Below, piece by piece: positions 16,441-25,744 of a stretch of DNA of 64,000 bases (the first letter of the stretch is position 1; every line of letters begins with the position of its first letter). A program made the position numbers and the translations under genes. The notes below the pieces were generated by a model. It ran no database searches, was not told where the DNA came from, and saw nothing but the letters and a program-made list of their open reading frames with translations. The DNA lies in assembly GCF_000174355.1 (NCBI RefSeq), contig NZ_ACIS01000001.1, positions 310,001 through 374,000 of the forward strand. The letters are read 5' to 3'. Source of the stretch: Pseudogulbenkiania ferrooxidans 2002 (GTDB lineage: Bacteria > Pseudomonadota > Gammaproteobacteria > Burkholderiales > Chromobacteriaceae).

Positions 16441-17724
16441 TCACTGCGAAGTAAAGCGGTAGCGCGGCGCGCTCCACGCCGTCCAGCCGGGGTGGTTCGG
16501 GCGCATCGCCGGGTGCGGGTCGAGCACGCTGGGGGCGCGCAGCAGCGGGAACTGGCGCGCGATCAGGCGCAGGCTCTGCACCGCCGGGCTGTTGAGCAGC
16601 AGCTTGGCTGCGGGATAGCGCCACAGCAGGCGGTCGACCAGGTCGTTGGCCTGGTAGGGCACGTCGCCGCGGCCGTCGCCGTCGCGGTCCCAGCCCAGGT
16701 AGTCGCTCCAGTGGTTGCCGCGCGGCGGGCCCCATTCCTCGTCGCGCGAGCCGACGTAGCGCACCTGCTCGCGGTTGGCGATGAAGTCGTTGTCGGTCAC
16801 CACGTTGCGCACCGAGCCGGCCGACAGGTGCACGCCGACCTGGTTGCCGATCACCAGGTTGCCGCGCAGCGTGTTGTACTCGGCGTCGTAGACGAACAGG
16901 CCGCGCGCGTTGCCGGCCACCACGTTGTCGGCCACCACGGAGTCCTGCAGCGTGCGCAGCATGATGCCGTGGTCGGAATTGCCCCACACGTGGTTGTTCA
17001 CCACCACCTGGTTGCGCGCCTCCATCAGCGCCAGTCCGCCACGGTTGTGGTAGACCTCGTTGCCTTCCCAGCGGTTGTAGTAGGAGTTCATGTAGTGCGT
17101 GCCGTAGCGCGCGTCGTGGATGGTGTTGCCGCGAAACAGCGCGTGGTGCGAGACGTCGACGTAGATGCCGTCGCGCACGAAGCTGATGCGGTTGCCGACG
17201 ATGGCGGCGCCCTCGGTGTTGTAGAGCTGGATGCCGTTGCCGCGGTTGACCGAGGCGTAGTCGCGCTTGCCGGTGATGAGGTTGTTCTCGATGCGCGTGT
17301 CGCGCACCTTCTCGATCCACAGCCCGAACAGGCAGTAGCTGAGGTCGTTGCCGCGCACGGTGACGCGGTCGGCGCCCGGCTCAAGGTAGATGCAGGCGTT
17401 CTGCGCCCCCAGGTCGTCGCCGCTGTCGCGCACGATGAAGCCTTCCACGCGCACGTCCGGCGCGGCGATGCGGATGGTGTCGCCATGGTTGCCGCCGGAC
17501 AGCGTCGGCCGTCCGACGCCGCGCAGCGTCAGCGGCTTGGCGAGGCGCAGGTTTTCGCGGTAGAAACCGCGCGCCACTTCGACCGTGTCGCCGGGGGCGG
17601 CGCGATCGAGCGCGGCCTGGATCGACGCCCCCGGCGCCACCGTCAGCACTGCGGCCGATACCGGGCCCGCCAGCAGCGCCAGCAGCAGCGCGCTTCGGCC
17701 AACCTTGTACCGGCCCGGGTTCAC
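16441..17724 (-). CDS. nosD: NosD, periplasmic beta-helix copper-maturation protein
   Basis: A 427-residue exported protein. I place the start at the GTG at 17724, which overlaps the nosR stop as GTGA; the longer open frame upstream is nosR read in another phase. The signal peptide ends at about LLAGPVSAA (residue 24). The body is a right-handed beta-helix of parallel repeats rich in N-x-(I/V) turns, such as RIENNLITG and NVVAGNARGLFVYD. NosD docks on the NosFY transporter to supply the CuZ site. A copy of the 14-bp repeated word encodes KVGRS in the signal peptide. Confidence 0.94.
   Translation of the reverse strand: MNPGRYKVGRSALLLALLAGPVSAAVLTVAPGASIQAALDRAAPGDTVEVARGFYRENLRLAKPLTLRGVGRPTLSGGNHGDTIRIAAPDVRVEGFIVRDSGDDLGAQNACIYLEPGADRVTVRGNDLSYCLFGLWIEKVRDTRIENNLITGKRDYASVNRGNGIQLYNTEGAAIVGNRISFVRDGIYVDVSHHALFRGNTIHDARYGTHYMNSYYNRWEGNEVYHNRGGLALMEARNQVVVNNHVWGNSDHGIMLRTLQDSVVADNVVAGNARGLFVYDAEYNTLRGNLVIGNQVGVHLSAGSVRNVVTDNDFIANREQVRYVGSRDEEWGPPRGNHWSDYLGWDRDGDGRGDVPYQANDLVDRLLWRYPAAKLLLNSPAVQSLRLIARQFPLLRAPSVLDPHPAMRPNHPGWTAWSAPRYRFTSQ
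17692..17706 (-). repeat. Copy 3 of the AGGTTGGCCGAAGC word
   Basis: Exact AAGGTTGGCCGAAGC in minus orientation, inside the signal-peptide codons of nosD. Confidence 0.85.
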
Positions 17725-19913
17725 GCCGTTTCCTTCTTGGGCTGCGGCCGGGCCGGCTTGGGCTCGGCCGGCAGCGGGGTGATCGGGATGAAGTAGCCGT
17801 CCTTGCCGATCGGCGTCAGCGCCTGGCCGGCCTTGGTGCGGCGCTTGCGCTCCTGCGCCAGCGGCGGGCAGGCGTGGTCGTCGTAGTACATCACCATGCA
17901 GTCGAGGCAGAGCAGGCATTCCTTCTGGTCGATGCGGCCCTTGTCGTCGATGGCGAGCGCACCGCAGCCCACCGCACAGGCGGCGCACGGGCCGCACTCG
18001 GCCTTGCGCTTGAGGCCGAACAGGCGGAAGCGCGACGGGATGGCGAGGCTGGCGCCGAGCGGGCACAGGTACTTGCAGAACGGACGCTCGACGAACAGCG
18101 ACACGCCGACGATCAGGGTCCAGAACAACACGAACGGCCAGCTGCGGTGCAGCACCCCGACCAGGAAGGTGGTCTTGAACGGCTCGACTTCGGCCAACTG
18201 TTCGGCCAGCGTCATCGAGTACAGCGACACCCCCAGCAGACCCAGGAACACGCCGTACTTGAGCCACTTGAGGCGCGCGTGCAGGCGCGCGTTGGGCTTA
18301 CGCTGGAAGCGCTTGAGCGGGGTGGCGGCGACGATCTTGTACAGCCCCTCGGTGAGCGAGCCGAACGGGCACAGCCAGCCGCAGAACAGCCCGCGCCCCC
18401 ACAGCAGCACGGTGATCAGGATGAACCACCAGAAGATGAAAATCAGCGGGTCGGACAGGAACAGCTCCCAGCGCCATTCGCCGACGAGCGCGTGCACCCA
18501 GGTCAGCACCTGCGTCACCGACGGCTGCGCCATGGCGCCGAAGCCGACGAAGCCGACGCTGATCGCCCAGGCGGTGTATTTCGGGATGCTGACCCAGCGC
18601 TTGTCCTTGCGCGAGGAGCGGCGCACCAGCTTGTCGCGCAGGGCGTAGGTCAGGCTCACCGTCAGCAGGAAGGCGACGAAGCCGGCGATCTGCCAGCGCT
18701 TCTCCTTCCACACCTTGAGCCAGGTCGGATCGGGGCGCTCGACGTGCGGGCGGCCGCCCTGCAGGTAGCGCGCCGGCAGCCAGTACTCGCGTTCGAAGGC
18801 GGCGAAGGTCTTCTGCGCGGTCTGCTGGTCGATCTTGTTGCCGAGGAACACCAGTTGCCACGGGTAGGCGGCGGAGAAGTTCGGGGCGTGGCGTACGATG
18901 AAGATGCCCGACTCGTGGAAGGCCGGCGCGCCGCGCGCGGCGATGTCGTACAGGTTGAGGTAGTCGAGGTCGCGGAAGGTGTAGCTGTCGAGGTCCTGCT
19001 GCACCTGGATGCGGTCGTAGATGCCGCCGCGTACATAACCCGAGCCCTTGAACGACTCGCTGCCGTCGTTGACGATGAACAGCGCGTGTTCGCCCGGCTG
19101 CAGGCGCGCCATCAGGCTCTGCCAGGCCGAGTCGCCGAGCACGGCACGGCCGACCGTCGGCTGGTTGAGGTAGCCGAACCACAGGTCGAGATAGGGACGG
19201 GCGTCATCGGGCAGGCCGACTTGCTTGCGGCTGACGGTGAGGTGCTGCACCGCGCCTTCTTCGGCCAACCTGGCCCAGTCGGGCTTGTCGGCCGGGTCGA
19301 GGAAGCGCGCCGCCGGCTTCGGCTTCGACTTGACGATGCCGACCTGGCGCGCCACGTTCATCGCCGACTTCATCATCACCTGGTTCTGCGAGATCACCGT
19401 CACCGTGGCGCCGGTGATGCCGTCCAGGCCGGCGTTGCCGGCGTCGCTGCCCTTGCCGATCTCCAGCTTGTCGGTGACGTGGTGGCCGAGGTACTGGCGC
19501 GTGAAGCGGGTGAGCTCGCCCTCGGGGATGCCCAACAGCAGGATCGGCTCGCTGTGTTTGAGGATTTTCGAGCCGGTGTAGCGCCCGGCGTTGTCCATGC
19601 CGATCAGCGTCACCACCGGCTTGCCGGAGTAGGCCGGGATGTCGACGATATCGGTGGACAGGAACACGAAGCCGACGCGCTCGCGCCGGCCGTTGACGGT
19701 ATGGTAGCCCTCGACGAAGGGCGGCTTGCCCTGGCGCTCGGAGAAGCTGTCGGCGCCGGGCAGCACGTCGCGGCACGGCGCGTAGTCGCACAGCCGCGGG
19801 GAATCGGACAGTTCGGGGGGCAGCTTGGCTTCGTAGGAGCCGGATCCGGCCTCGGCGGCCGTCGCCAGCAGCAGGCCGCAACACAGGGCGGCGAGGCGGA
19901 GCAGGGCTTTCAT
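17721..19913 (-). CDS. nosR: NosR, membrane flavo-iron-sulfur protein for N2O reduction
   Basis: A 730-residue membrane protein that supports nosZ expression and electron flow to NosZ. A signal peptide (to about residue 22) is followed by a periplasmic FMN-binding domain with covalent-FMN motif DGITGATVT at about 165-173, several membrane segments from about 420 onward, and a cytoplasmic polyferredoxin-like end. The end has the membrane-linked CGWLCPFG and CKYLCPLG motifs, then CGPCAACAVGC and CLLCLDCM, consistent with two [4Fe-4S] clusters. I chose the ATG at 19913; the open frame runs upstream to 20297 but crosses the promoter region. It is the first gene of nosRDFYL. Confidence 0.95.
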   Translation of the reverse strand: MKALLRLAALCCGLLLATAAEAGSGSYEAKLPPELSDSPRLCDYAPCRDVLPGADSFSERQGKPPFVEGYHTVNGRRERVGFVFLSTDIVDIPAYSGKPVVTLIGMDNAGRYTGSKILKHSEPILLLGIPEGELTRFTRQYLGHHVTDKLEIGKGSDAGNAGLDGITGATVTVISQNQVMMKSAMNVARQVGIVKSKPKPAARFLDPADKPDWARLAEEGAVQHLTVSRKQVGLPDDARPYLDLWFGYLNQPTVGRAVLGDSAWQSLMARLQPGEHALFIVNDGSESFKGSGYVRGGIYDRIQVQQDLDSYTFRDLDYLNLYDIAARGAPAFHESGIFIVRHAPNFSAAYPWQLVFLGNKIDQQTAQKTFAAFEREYWLPARYLQGGRPHVERPDPTWLKVWKEKRWQIAGFVAFLLTVSLTYALRDKLVRRSSRKDKRWVSIPKYTAWAISVGFVGFGAMAQPSVTQVLTWVHALVGEWRWELFLSDPLIFIFWWFILITVLLWGRGLFCGWLCPFGSLTEGLYKIVAATPLKRFQRKPNARLHARLKWLKYGVFLGLLGVSLYSMTLAEQLAEVEPFKTTFLVGVLHRSWPFVLFWTLIVGVSLFVERPFCKYLCPLGASLAIPSRFRLFGLKRKAECGPCAACAVGCGALAIDDKGRIDQKECLLCLDCMVMYYDDHACPPLAQERKRRTKAGQALTPIGKDGYFIPITPLPAEPKPARPQPKKETA

Positions 19914-19991
19914 GATTGTGGACTTTCGCGGATGTTGCCATCCGGTCGTGCCGAGGCGACGCTCGGCCAGCCGGGTGGGCAGGATGACGGC

Positions 19992-20033
19992 ATGATAGAA
20001 GCTGGGGCTTGGGAGCGACTTGATCTGAGATAA
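19992..20033 (-). promoter_or_regulatory. Candidate FNR-type promoter of nosR
   Basis: On the minus strand TTATCTCAGATCAA (20020-20033) has one perfect half-site (ATCAA) and one weak half-site. A TATCAT -10 hexamer is centred exactly 32 bp downstream of the box centre. The start codon is about 80 bases from the -10. Confidence 0.55.
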
Positions 20034-20109
20034 CCGAAGCCGGAGCGGGGCGGGCGCCGCGGCAATCGGACGCAGCCGGAGGGCGGTGCCAGGTGGTAAA
20101 GTGGCGCGC

Positions 20110-21372
20110 ATGAACGCCCCGCGCCTGCCCCGTACCCTGCTTACCCCCGACCTGCCGCGTGCCGTGCGGCGCCTCTCGCTGGTGCGGCGCGTGATGCTGC
20201 TGAGCGCGTTCCTGGCCGTGCTGGGCGCGGCGCTGGCCGGCGTGGCACTGCCCTGGCTGCCGCTCGGGCTGGGGCTGGGCGGGCTGTTCGCGGCCAACCT
20301 GGCGCTGGATCACTGGCTGGGGCGCGGCGGCAGTACCGCGCTGATCCTCCAGCTCGGGCTCGGCGCCGACGTGCTGGTGCTCGCGGCGCTGTTGGCGCTC
20401 ACCGGCGGCGCCGCCAACCCGCTCGCCTCGCTGTTCCTGCCGCCGGTGCTGTTCGCCGCGCTGATCGCTCCCGGCGCGTTCGCCTGGCTGCTGGCCGCGC
20501 TGGCGATGCTGCTCTACGGCCTGTTGATTTTCTGGCACCTGCCGCTGCCCGACTTCGGCGAGCCGGCCATCGTCTTCAACCTGCACATCATCGGCATGTG
20601 GCTCACCTTCGCGGTGTCGGCCTGCCTCATCACCGCCTACGTCTCCTACCTGTCGCGGCTGTTGGCCGAGCGCGAGGCCGAGCTCGACGCCGCGCGCGAG
20701 ACCCAGTTGCGCGACGAGCAGCTGGTGGCGGTCGGCATGCAGGCGGCCGGCGCCGCGCACTCGCTGTCCACCCCGCTCAACACCCTGACGCTGCTGGTGG
20801 ACGAACTGGCCGCGAGCCACGGCGGCAACGCCGAGCTGGCCGACGACCTGACGCTGATGCGCCGCCAATTGGCGGTGTGCCGCGACGCGCTGGCGCGCCT
20901 CAAGCTCGGCGCCGAACCCGCCCCCGCCGCGCAGCCCTTGTTCGCCACCCTGGCCGAGCGCCTCGACGGCTGGCGCAGCCTGCGTCCCGACGTGCGTCTC
21001 GACTGGCAGCCGCCGCCCGGCGACGACCCGCTCGTGCTGCTGGAGCCGGTGTTCTGGCCGGCCTTCTTCAACCTGATCAACAACGCCGCCGAGGCCGGCG
21101 GCGGCGAGGTGACGGTGAGCGCGCGGCTGCAGGGCGAGGCGCTGCAGCTCGACATCGTCAACCGCCAGGGCTGCCTCAGCGCCGCGCAACTGCGCCGTGC
21201 CGGGCTGACGCCGCTCGACTCCGACAAGCCGGCCGGGCTCGGCATCGGCATGTTGCTGTCGCACGCCACGCTGGCGCGCCTGTCGGGCTCGCTGGAACTG
21301 ACCAACCGCGCCCAGGGCGGGGTGCACGCGCGGGTGACGCTGCCGCTGCAGCGGGCGAAGGAGGGGATATGA
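20110..21372 (+). CDS. RegB/PrrB-like redox sensor kinase with degenerate kinase motifs
   Basis: A 420-residue kinase with six membrane helices in the first ~185 residues, including GGAANPLASLFL at about 101-112, which matches the quinone-binding GGxxNPF region of RegB. The H box is AAGAAHSLSTPLNTL at about 213-227, where RegB has AAHELGTPLAT: the acidic residue after His, normally needed for phosphotransfer, is Ser here. The N box LINNAAEAG is intact; the G1 box is replaced by VNRQG, and G2 is AGLGIGM. Kinase activity may be weakened or altered. It is divergent from nosR and translationally coupled to the RegA-like gene. Confidence 0.88.
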   Translation: MNAPRLPRTLLTPDLPRAVRRLSLVRRVMLLSAFLAVLGAALAGVALPWLPLGLGLGGLFAANLALDHWLGRGGSTALILQLGLGADVLVLAALLALTGGAANPLASLFLPPVLFAALIAPGAFAWLLAALAMLLYGLLIFWHLPLPDFGEPAIVFNLHIIGMWLTFAVSACLITAYVSYLSRLLAEREAELDAARETQLRDEQLVAVGMQAAGAAHSLSTPLNTLTLLVDELAASHGGNAELADDLTLMRRQLAVCRDALARLKLGAEPAPAAQPLFATLAERLDGWRSLRPDVRLDWQPPPGDDPLVLLEPVFWPAFFNLINNAAEAGGGEVTVSARLQGEALQLDIVNRQGCLSAAQLRRAGLTPLDSDKPAGLGIGMLLSHATLARLSGSLELTNRAQGGVHARVTLPLQRAKEGI

Positions 21373-21896
21373 ACGAAGCCATCTTGCTGATCGACGACGA
21401 CGAGGCCTTCAGCGCGGTGCTGGCGCGCTCGCTGACGCGGCGCGGCCACGTCGTGGCGGTGGCGCACTCGGCCGAGGCGGCGCTGGCCGTGGCGGACGCC
21501 CCGCCCACGCGCATCGTGCTCGACCTCAACCTGGGCGGCGACAGCGGCCTGCGCCTGTTGCCGCTGTTGCGCCAGCGCTGGCCGGCCGCCGCCGTGGTGG
21601 TGCTGACCGGCTACGCCAGCATCGCCACCGCGGTCGAGGCCACCAAGCTCGGCGCGGTGCAGTACCTCGCCAAGCCGGCCACGGTGGACGACATCCTCGC
21701 CGCTTTCGAGCAGGTCTCGGCCAACCCCGAACTGCCGCTCGCGCCGCAGCCGATGTCGCTCAAGCGCGTCACCTGGGAGCACCTGCAGCGCGTGCTGGCC
21801 GAGCACGACGGTAACGTCTCGGCCACCGCGCGCGCCCTCAACATGCACCGCCGCACGCTGCAGCGCATGCTGGCCAAGAAGCCGGTGAAGAACTAG
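21369..21896 (+). CDS. RegA/PrrA-family response regulator
   Basis: A 175-residue regulator. The receiver has acidic IDDDE at 8-12, phospho-Asp in RIVLDLNLGGDSGL at about 52, and Lys in YLAKPA at about 102. A Fis-type helix-turn-helix closes the protein: NVSATARALNMHRRTLQRML at about 148-167, the highly conserved RegA signature. Its ATG overlaps the kinase stop (ATGA). RegBA systems control respiratory and redox genes, so the nos operon next door is a likely target, inferred from position. Confidence 0.93.
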   Translation: MNEAILLIDDDEAFSAVLARSLTRRGHVVAVAHSAEAALAVADAPPTRIVLDLNLGGDSGLRLLPLLRQRWPAAAVVVLTGYASIATAVEATKLGAVQYLAKPATVDDILAAFEQVSANPELPLAPQPMSLKRVTWEHLQRVLAEHDGNVSATARALNMHRRTLQRMLAKKPVKN

Positions 21897-22023
21897 CCGG
21901 CGCAACCGATCCCGCGCCGAGTTCCCGCCCGGGGCCGGCGCATCCCCCCTCCTTTACGAGCCGGCACGGCGCGCGCCGCGCCCTGGCTCCAGCTTGCCGG
22001 TATATGTTTAGACTGATTAAACA

Positions 22024-22053
22024 TTGGACGAACTAGAGCTTTTACGCTAGATT
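22024..22053 (+). promoter_or_regulatory. Candidate promoter of the sRNA
   Basis: TTGGAC (22024-22029) and TAGATT (22048-22053) are spaced by 18 bases, a plausible sigma-70 pair, inside a locally AT-rich gap. Confidence 0.4.
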
Positions 22054-22059
22054 ATTCCG

Positions 22060-22181
22060 CGCACCTAAGAGCTCAGGCTTTTGTGTGTTAGCCCCTCGAA
22101 ACATCGCCGCCGGATAAGCTCTGGCGAGGTGTTTCTTCCTCGTGTTGGCCCCTGCGGAGCGATCCCCGGGGGATTTTTTTG
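22060..22181 (+). ncRNA. Candidate ~120-nt small RNA ending at a strong terminator
   Basis: The 342-base gap between the RegA-like gene and alkB contains a promoter-like pair and, about 120 bases later, a terminator on the plus strand, but no reading frame with a start. The next gene is on the other strand, so a rightward transcript would be a free RNA. Inside are GC-rich stems and a T/C-rich segment TTTCTTCCTC (near 22130), able to pair with ribosome binding sites. I do not recognise a known RNA family. It might instead be a long 3' end of the regA-like mRNA. Confidence 0.38.
22162..22181 (+). terminator. Rho-independent terminator
   Basis: Short perfect stem ATCCCC/GGGGAT around one base, followed by TTTTTTT. 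It ends either the candidate sRNA or the regBA-like transcript. Confidence 0.65.
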
Positions 22182-22238
22182 CCTAGAAACAAGCGCGGGC
22201 GAGCCGGCCGGGCTGGCGGTTTTGCTTCGGCCGAGCGC

Positions 22239-22882
22239 TTACCTCACCTTCCGAAACGTCAGATTGATGCGTTGCTCCCCCAGCAAGGGATGGACGCCTT
22301 CCTTGAGCGGCAGCACGCCGTGGTAGCGCAGCCGCGCCGGGCCACCCCACACCACCACGTCGCCGTGCGCCAGCGGGATGCGCTGCGTCTTGTCCTCGCG
22401 CCGTAGGCCGCCGAACAGGAACAGCGTCGGCAGGCCGAGTGAGACCGAGACGATGGGGGCGATCTGGTCGCGCTCGTCCTTGTCCTGGTGTAAAGACAAG
22501 CGCGAACCGGGGACGTAGCGGTTGATCAGGCAGGCATCCGGTTCGTAGCCGGGGAAGCCGGCCTCGGCGGCGGCGTCGCGGGCGAGCAGGCGGAAGCTGT
22601 CCGGCATGGCCGGCCAAGGCTGGCTAGTGGTGGGGTCGAGCGGGTCGTAGCGGTAGCCGCTGCGGTCGCTGACCCAGCCGTAGCGGCCGCAGCCGCTCAT
22701 CGTCACCGACATGCGATAGCCGCCCGGCGTGATCATCTGGCGGAACGGCGCCACGGCGGTGACGTCGCCCAGCGCGGCGAGCAGGGCATCGACATGGGGC
22801 AGGGCGAGGCCGCGCAACACCACGGCGCCCGGCGCCAGTTCCTCGCGCCAGCGCGGGGGCTCGTCGCCGAACAGGTCGAAGG

Positions 22883-22886
<4 letters not shown>
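22239..22886 (-). CDS. alkB: AlkB, DNA alkylation-damage dioxygenase
   Basis: A 215-residue Fe(II)/2-oxoglutarate dioxygenase that removes methyl groups from N1-methyladenine and N3-methylcytosine. Metal and cosubstrate residues are visible: His and Asp in LHQDKDE at about residue 131, the second His in RYHGVLP at about 187, and the 2-oxoglutarate-binding Arg in RINLTFRKV at the end. Its ATG overlaps the ada stop by four bases, so ada and alkB form an adaptive-response operon, as in E. coli. Confidence 0.95.
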
Positions 22887-23995
<1,109 letters not shown>

Positions 23996-24157
23996 GACGC
24001 GCTCCTTTCGACAAGGCAGGGGATGACCGTGATGCTAGCGGCGCGGGCACCGCGCCGCACTCCGGCCCTTGCTTTTGAATTCGACCGCTGAGCCACGGCC
24101 AGGGTTGCGTGCGCCATCGCAGCAAGAAATGCCGCGCCTGGCAACGGGCGGGCGGCA

Positions 24158-24172
24158 AAGGTTGGCCGAAGC
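24158..24172 (+). repeat. Copy 4 of the AGGTTGGCCGAAGC word
   Basis: Exact AAGGTTGGCCGAAGC in plus orientation, in the ~295-base gap between ada and the PyrR-like gene. Nothing else recognisable was seen in that gap. Confidence 0.85.
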
Positions 24173-24290
24173 CGGCCGCCGCGTGCTCGCCCACTTGCTA
24201 TACCGGTAACAGCACCTGGGCGCCGGGCATGTCCCGCCGCACCGCCCGGCACCCGCGCCGCCCCCTCGGACCCGCACAAGGAAACCCCGC

Positions 24291-24854
24291 ATGGAATCCG
24301 CACCGCTCCCCGATCCCTGCCTGTACGACAGCACGCAACTGGAGGTGGTGATCGCCGACATGGCGCGCCGGGCGGCGCTGCTGCTGTCCGGTCACGAGCG
24401 GGTGGCGGTGATCGGGGTGCTGCGGCGCGGCGCGCCGCTGGCCGAGCGCCTCACCGCCGCGCTGGTGACGCAGTACCGGCTGGCGCCGCCGCGGCGGCTC
24501 GATCTGTCGATCAAGCGCTACGCCGACGACCTGACGCTGCTGCATCCGGAAACGCAGTTCACCGAGAACGCCGCGCACGCCAGCCTGGACCTGGCGGGCT
24601 ACGCGCTCTTGGTGGTGGACGATGTGCTCTACACCGGCCACTCGCTGCTGCGCGCCGTCGAGTACCTGGCGCGCAAGCAACCGGCGGCGATCTACGCCGC
24701 CATGCTGGCCGAGCGCCACGTCACGCGCCTGCCGCTCCGTGCCGACGTGGTGGGCCTGCACCTGCAGGTGGCCCCGCCCGACATCGTGGAATGCCATGTG
24801 CCGCCGTACGAGGCGGAATTCAAGATCGTGCTGAGAAAGCCGGCGGCGCGCTGA
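24291..24854 (+). CDS. PyrR-like phosphoribosyltransferase
   Basis: A 187-residue type I phosphoribosyltransferase. The PRPP loop is ALLVVDDVLYTGHSLLRAV at about residues 104-122. The pattern LDLSIKRYADDL near 66-77 resembles the flexible loop of PyrR, a protein that regulates pyrimidine genes or makes UMP from uracil. No pyr genes are nearby and I see no attenuator upstream, so an enzymatic role or regulation in trans is possible. The start follows ACAAGGAAA. Confidence 0.82.
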   Translation: MESAPLPDPCLYDSTQLEVVIADMARRAALLLSGHERVAVIGVLRRGAPLAERLTAALVTQYRLAPPRRLDLSIKRYADDLTLLHPETQFTENAAHASLDLAGYALLVVDDVLYTGHSLLRAVEYLARKQPAAIYAAMLAERHVTRLPLRADVVGLHLQVAPPDIVECHVPPYEAEFKIVLRKPAAR

Positions 24855-24866
24855 CCCCGGCAGGGT

Positions 24867-25664
24867 TCATTGCGGTTTGACGCAGGAAGGCCGTTCGTTC
24901 CTGAGCGGCGCGCGCTGCAGCTCCGCGGTGACGATCGACTCGATTTCCCGGCGCTGGCGCATCTCGGCGATGGCGCTGTCGAAGCGCCTGAGCAGCTCGC
25001 GCTGGCCTGCCTGCTTGTTGATCGCCAGATTGATGCCGACCGAGACCAGGTAGTTCGGCGCCGCGACGATGCCGGCATAGCGCGGCTGATCGAGCAGCTT
25101 CTTGCCGGCCAGTTCCGGTGCCAGCACGAAGTCCAGCCGCCCGCACGCCAGCTTGCTGAAGTTTTGCGCGTCGGACTCAACCTCTTCCACCTCGACGCTG
25201 CCTTCGTGGCGCAACTGGTCGAACGCCGCGCCGTACGACCAGCCGCGTATCACGCCGACACGGTAGCCTTTCAGGCTTGCCGGGCCGTCGTAGCGAAAGC
25301 CGCTCCAGCGGCCGGCATCGTAATAGACCGCGACGTTCTCGGTGAAGTAGGGGCTGCTGAAATCGCCGCTGAGGTCGCGGCTGGGCGAGTGCACCAGGCT
25401 GCCGACGGCGGCGTGGCCGTCCAGGAACTCGGCCATGAGCCGGTTGAACGGACGAGCCCGGATGGCGACCTTCTCGCCCATGCGCTCGAAGGCGCGGCGC
25501 AGGATGGCGGGATAGATGCCTCGCGCTTCGCCGTGGGGGCCGGCGTACATGGTGGGCGGGCTGCCGGCATCGAAGTTGATCACCAGCTCGCCGGCGTGCA
25601 GGGGGCCGGCGCCGGCCTGCAGGCCGAGTAGCAAGACGTAGGCGTTGATGCGGTGGCGGTGCAT
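24867..25664 (-). CDS. Family 3 solute-binding protein (amino-acid ABC type)
   Basis: A 265-residue exported protein with a signal peptide cut near LHAGE (about residue 25), followed by a bilobed periplasmic binding domain. Typical family-3 marks are GIYPAILRRAFERMG, the YFTENVAVYYD strand and LKGYRVGVIRGWSYG. No permease or ATPase gene is near, so it is an orphan; such proteins can also work as sensory binding proteins. The ligand is unknown. It is convergent with the PyrR-like gene (12 bases between stops). Confidence 0.85.
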   Translation of the reverse strand: MHRHRINAYVLLLGLQAGAGPLHAGELVINFDAGSPPTMYAGPHGEARGIYPAILRRAFERMGEKVAIRARPFNRLMAEFLDGHAAVGSLVHSPSRDLSGDFSSPYFTENVAVYYDAGRWSGFRYDGPASLKGYRVGVIRGWSYGAAFDQLRHEGSVEVEEVESDAQNFSKLACGRLDFVLAPELAGKKLLDQPRYAGIVAAPNYLVSVGINLAINKQAGQRELLRRFDSAIAEMRQRREIESIVTAELQRAPLRNERPSCVKPQ

Positions 25665-25744
25665 CGGCGGCTCCTGTCGGTGTCTGCCTGACGGGCGTCA
25701 CGCGTTCGTTTTCATGCTAGACGATACGGCAAGCGGTGCACGTG

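Noticed and set aside
17725-18267. A long N-terminal extension of nosD (608 codons in all)
   Set aside because: The extra part is nosR read out of frame. The GTG at 17724 gives a normal signal peptide and a GTGA overlap.
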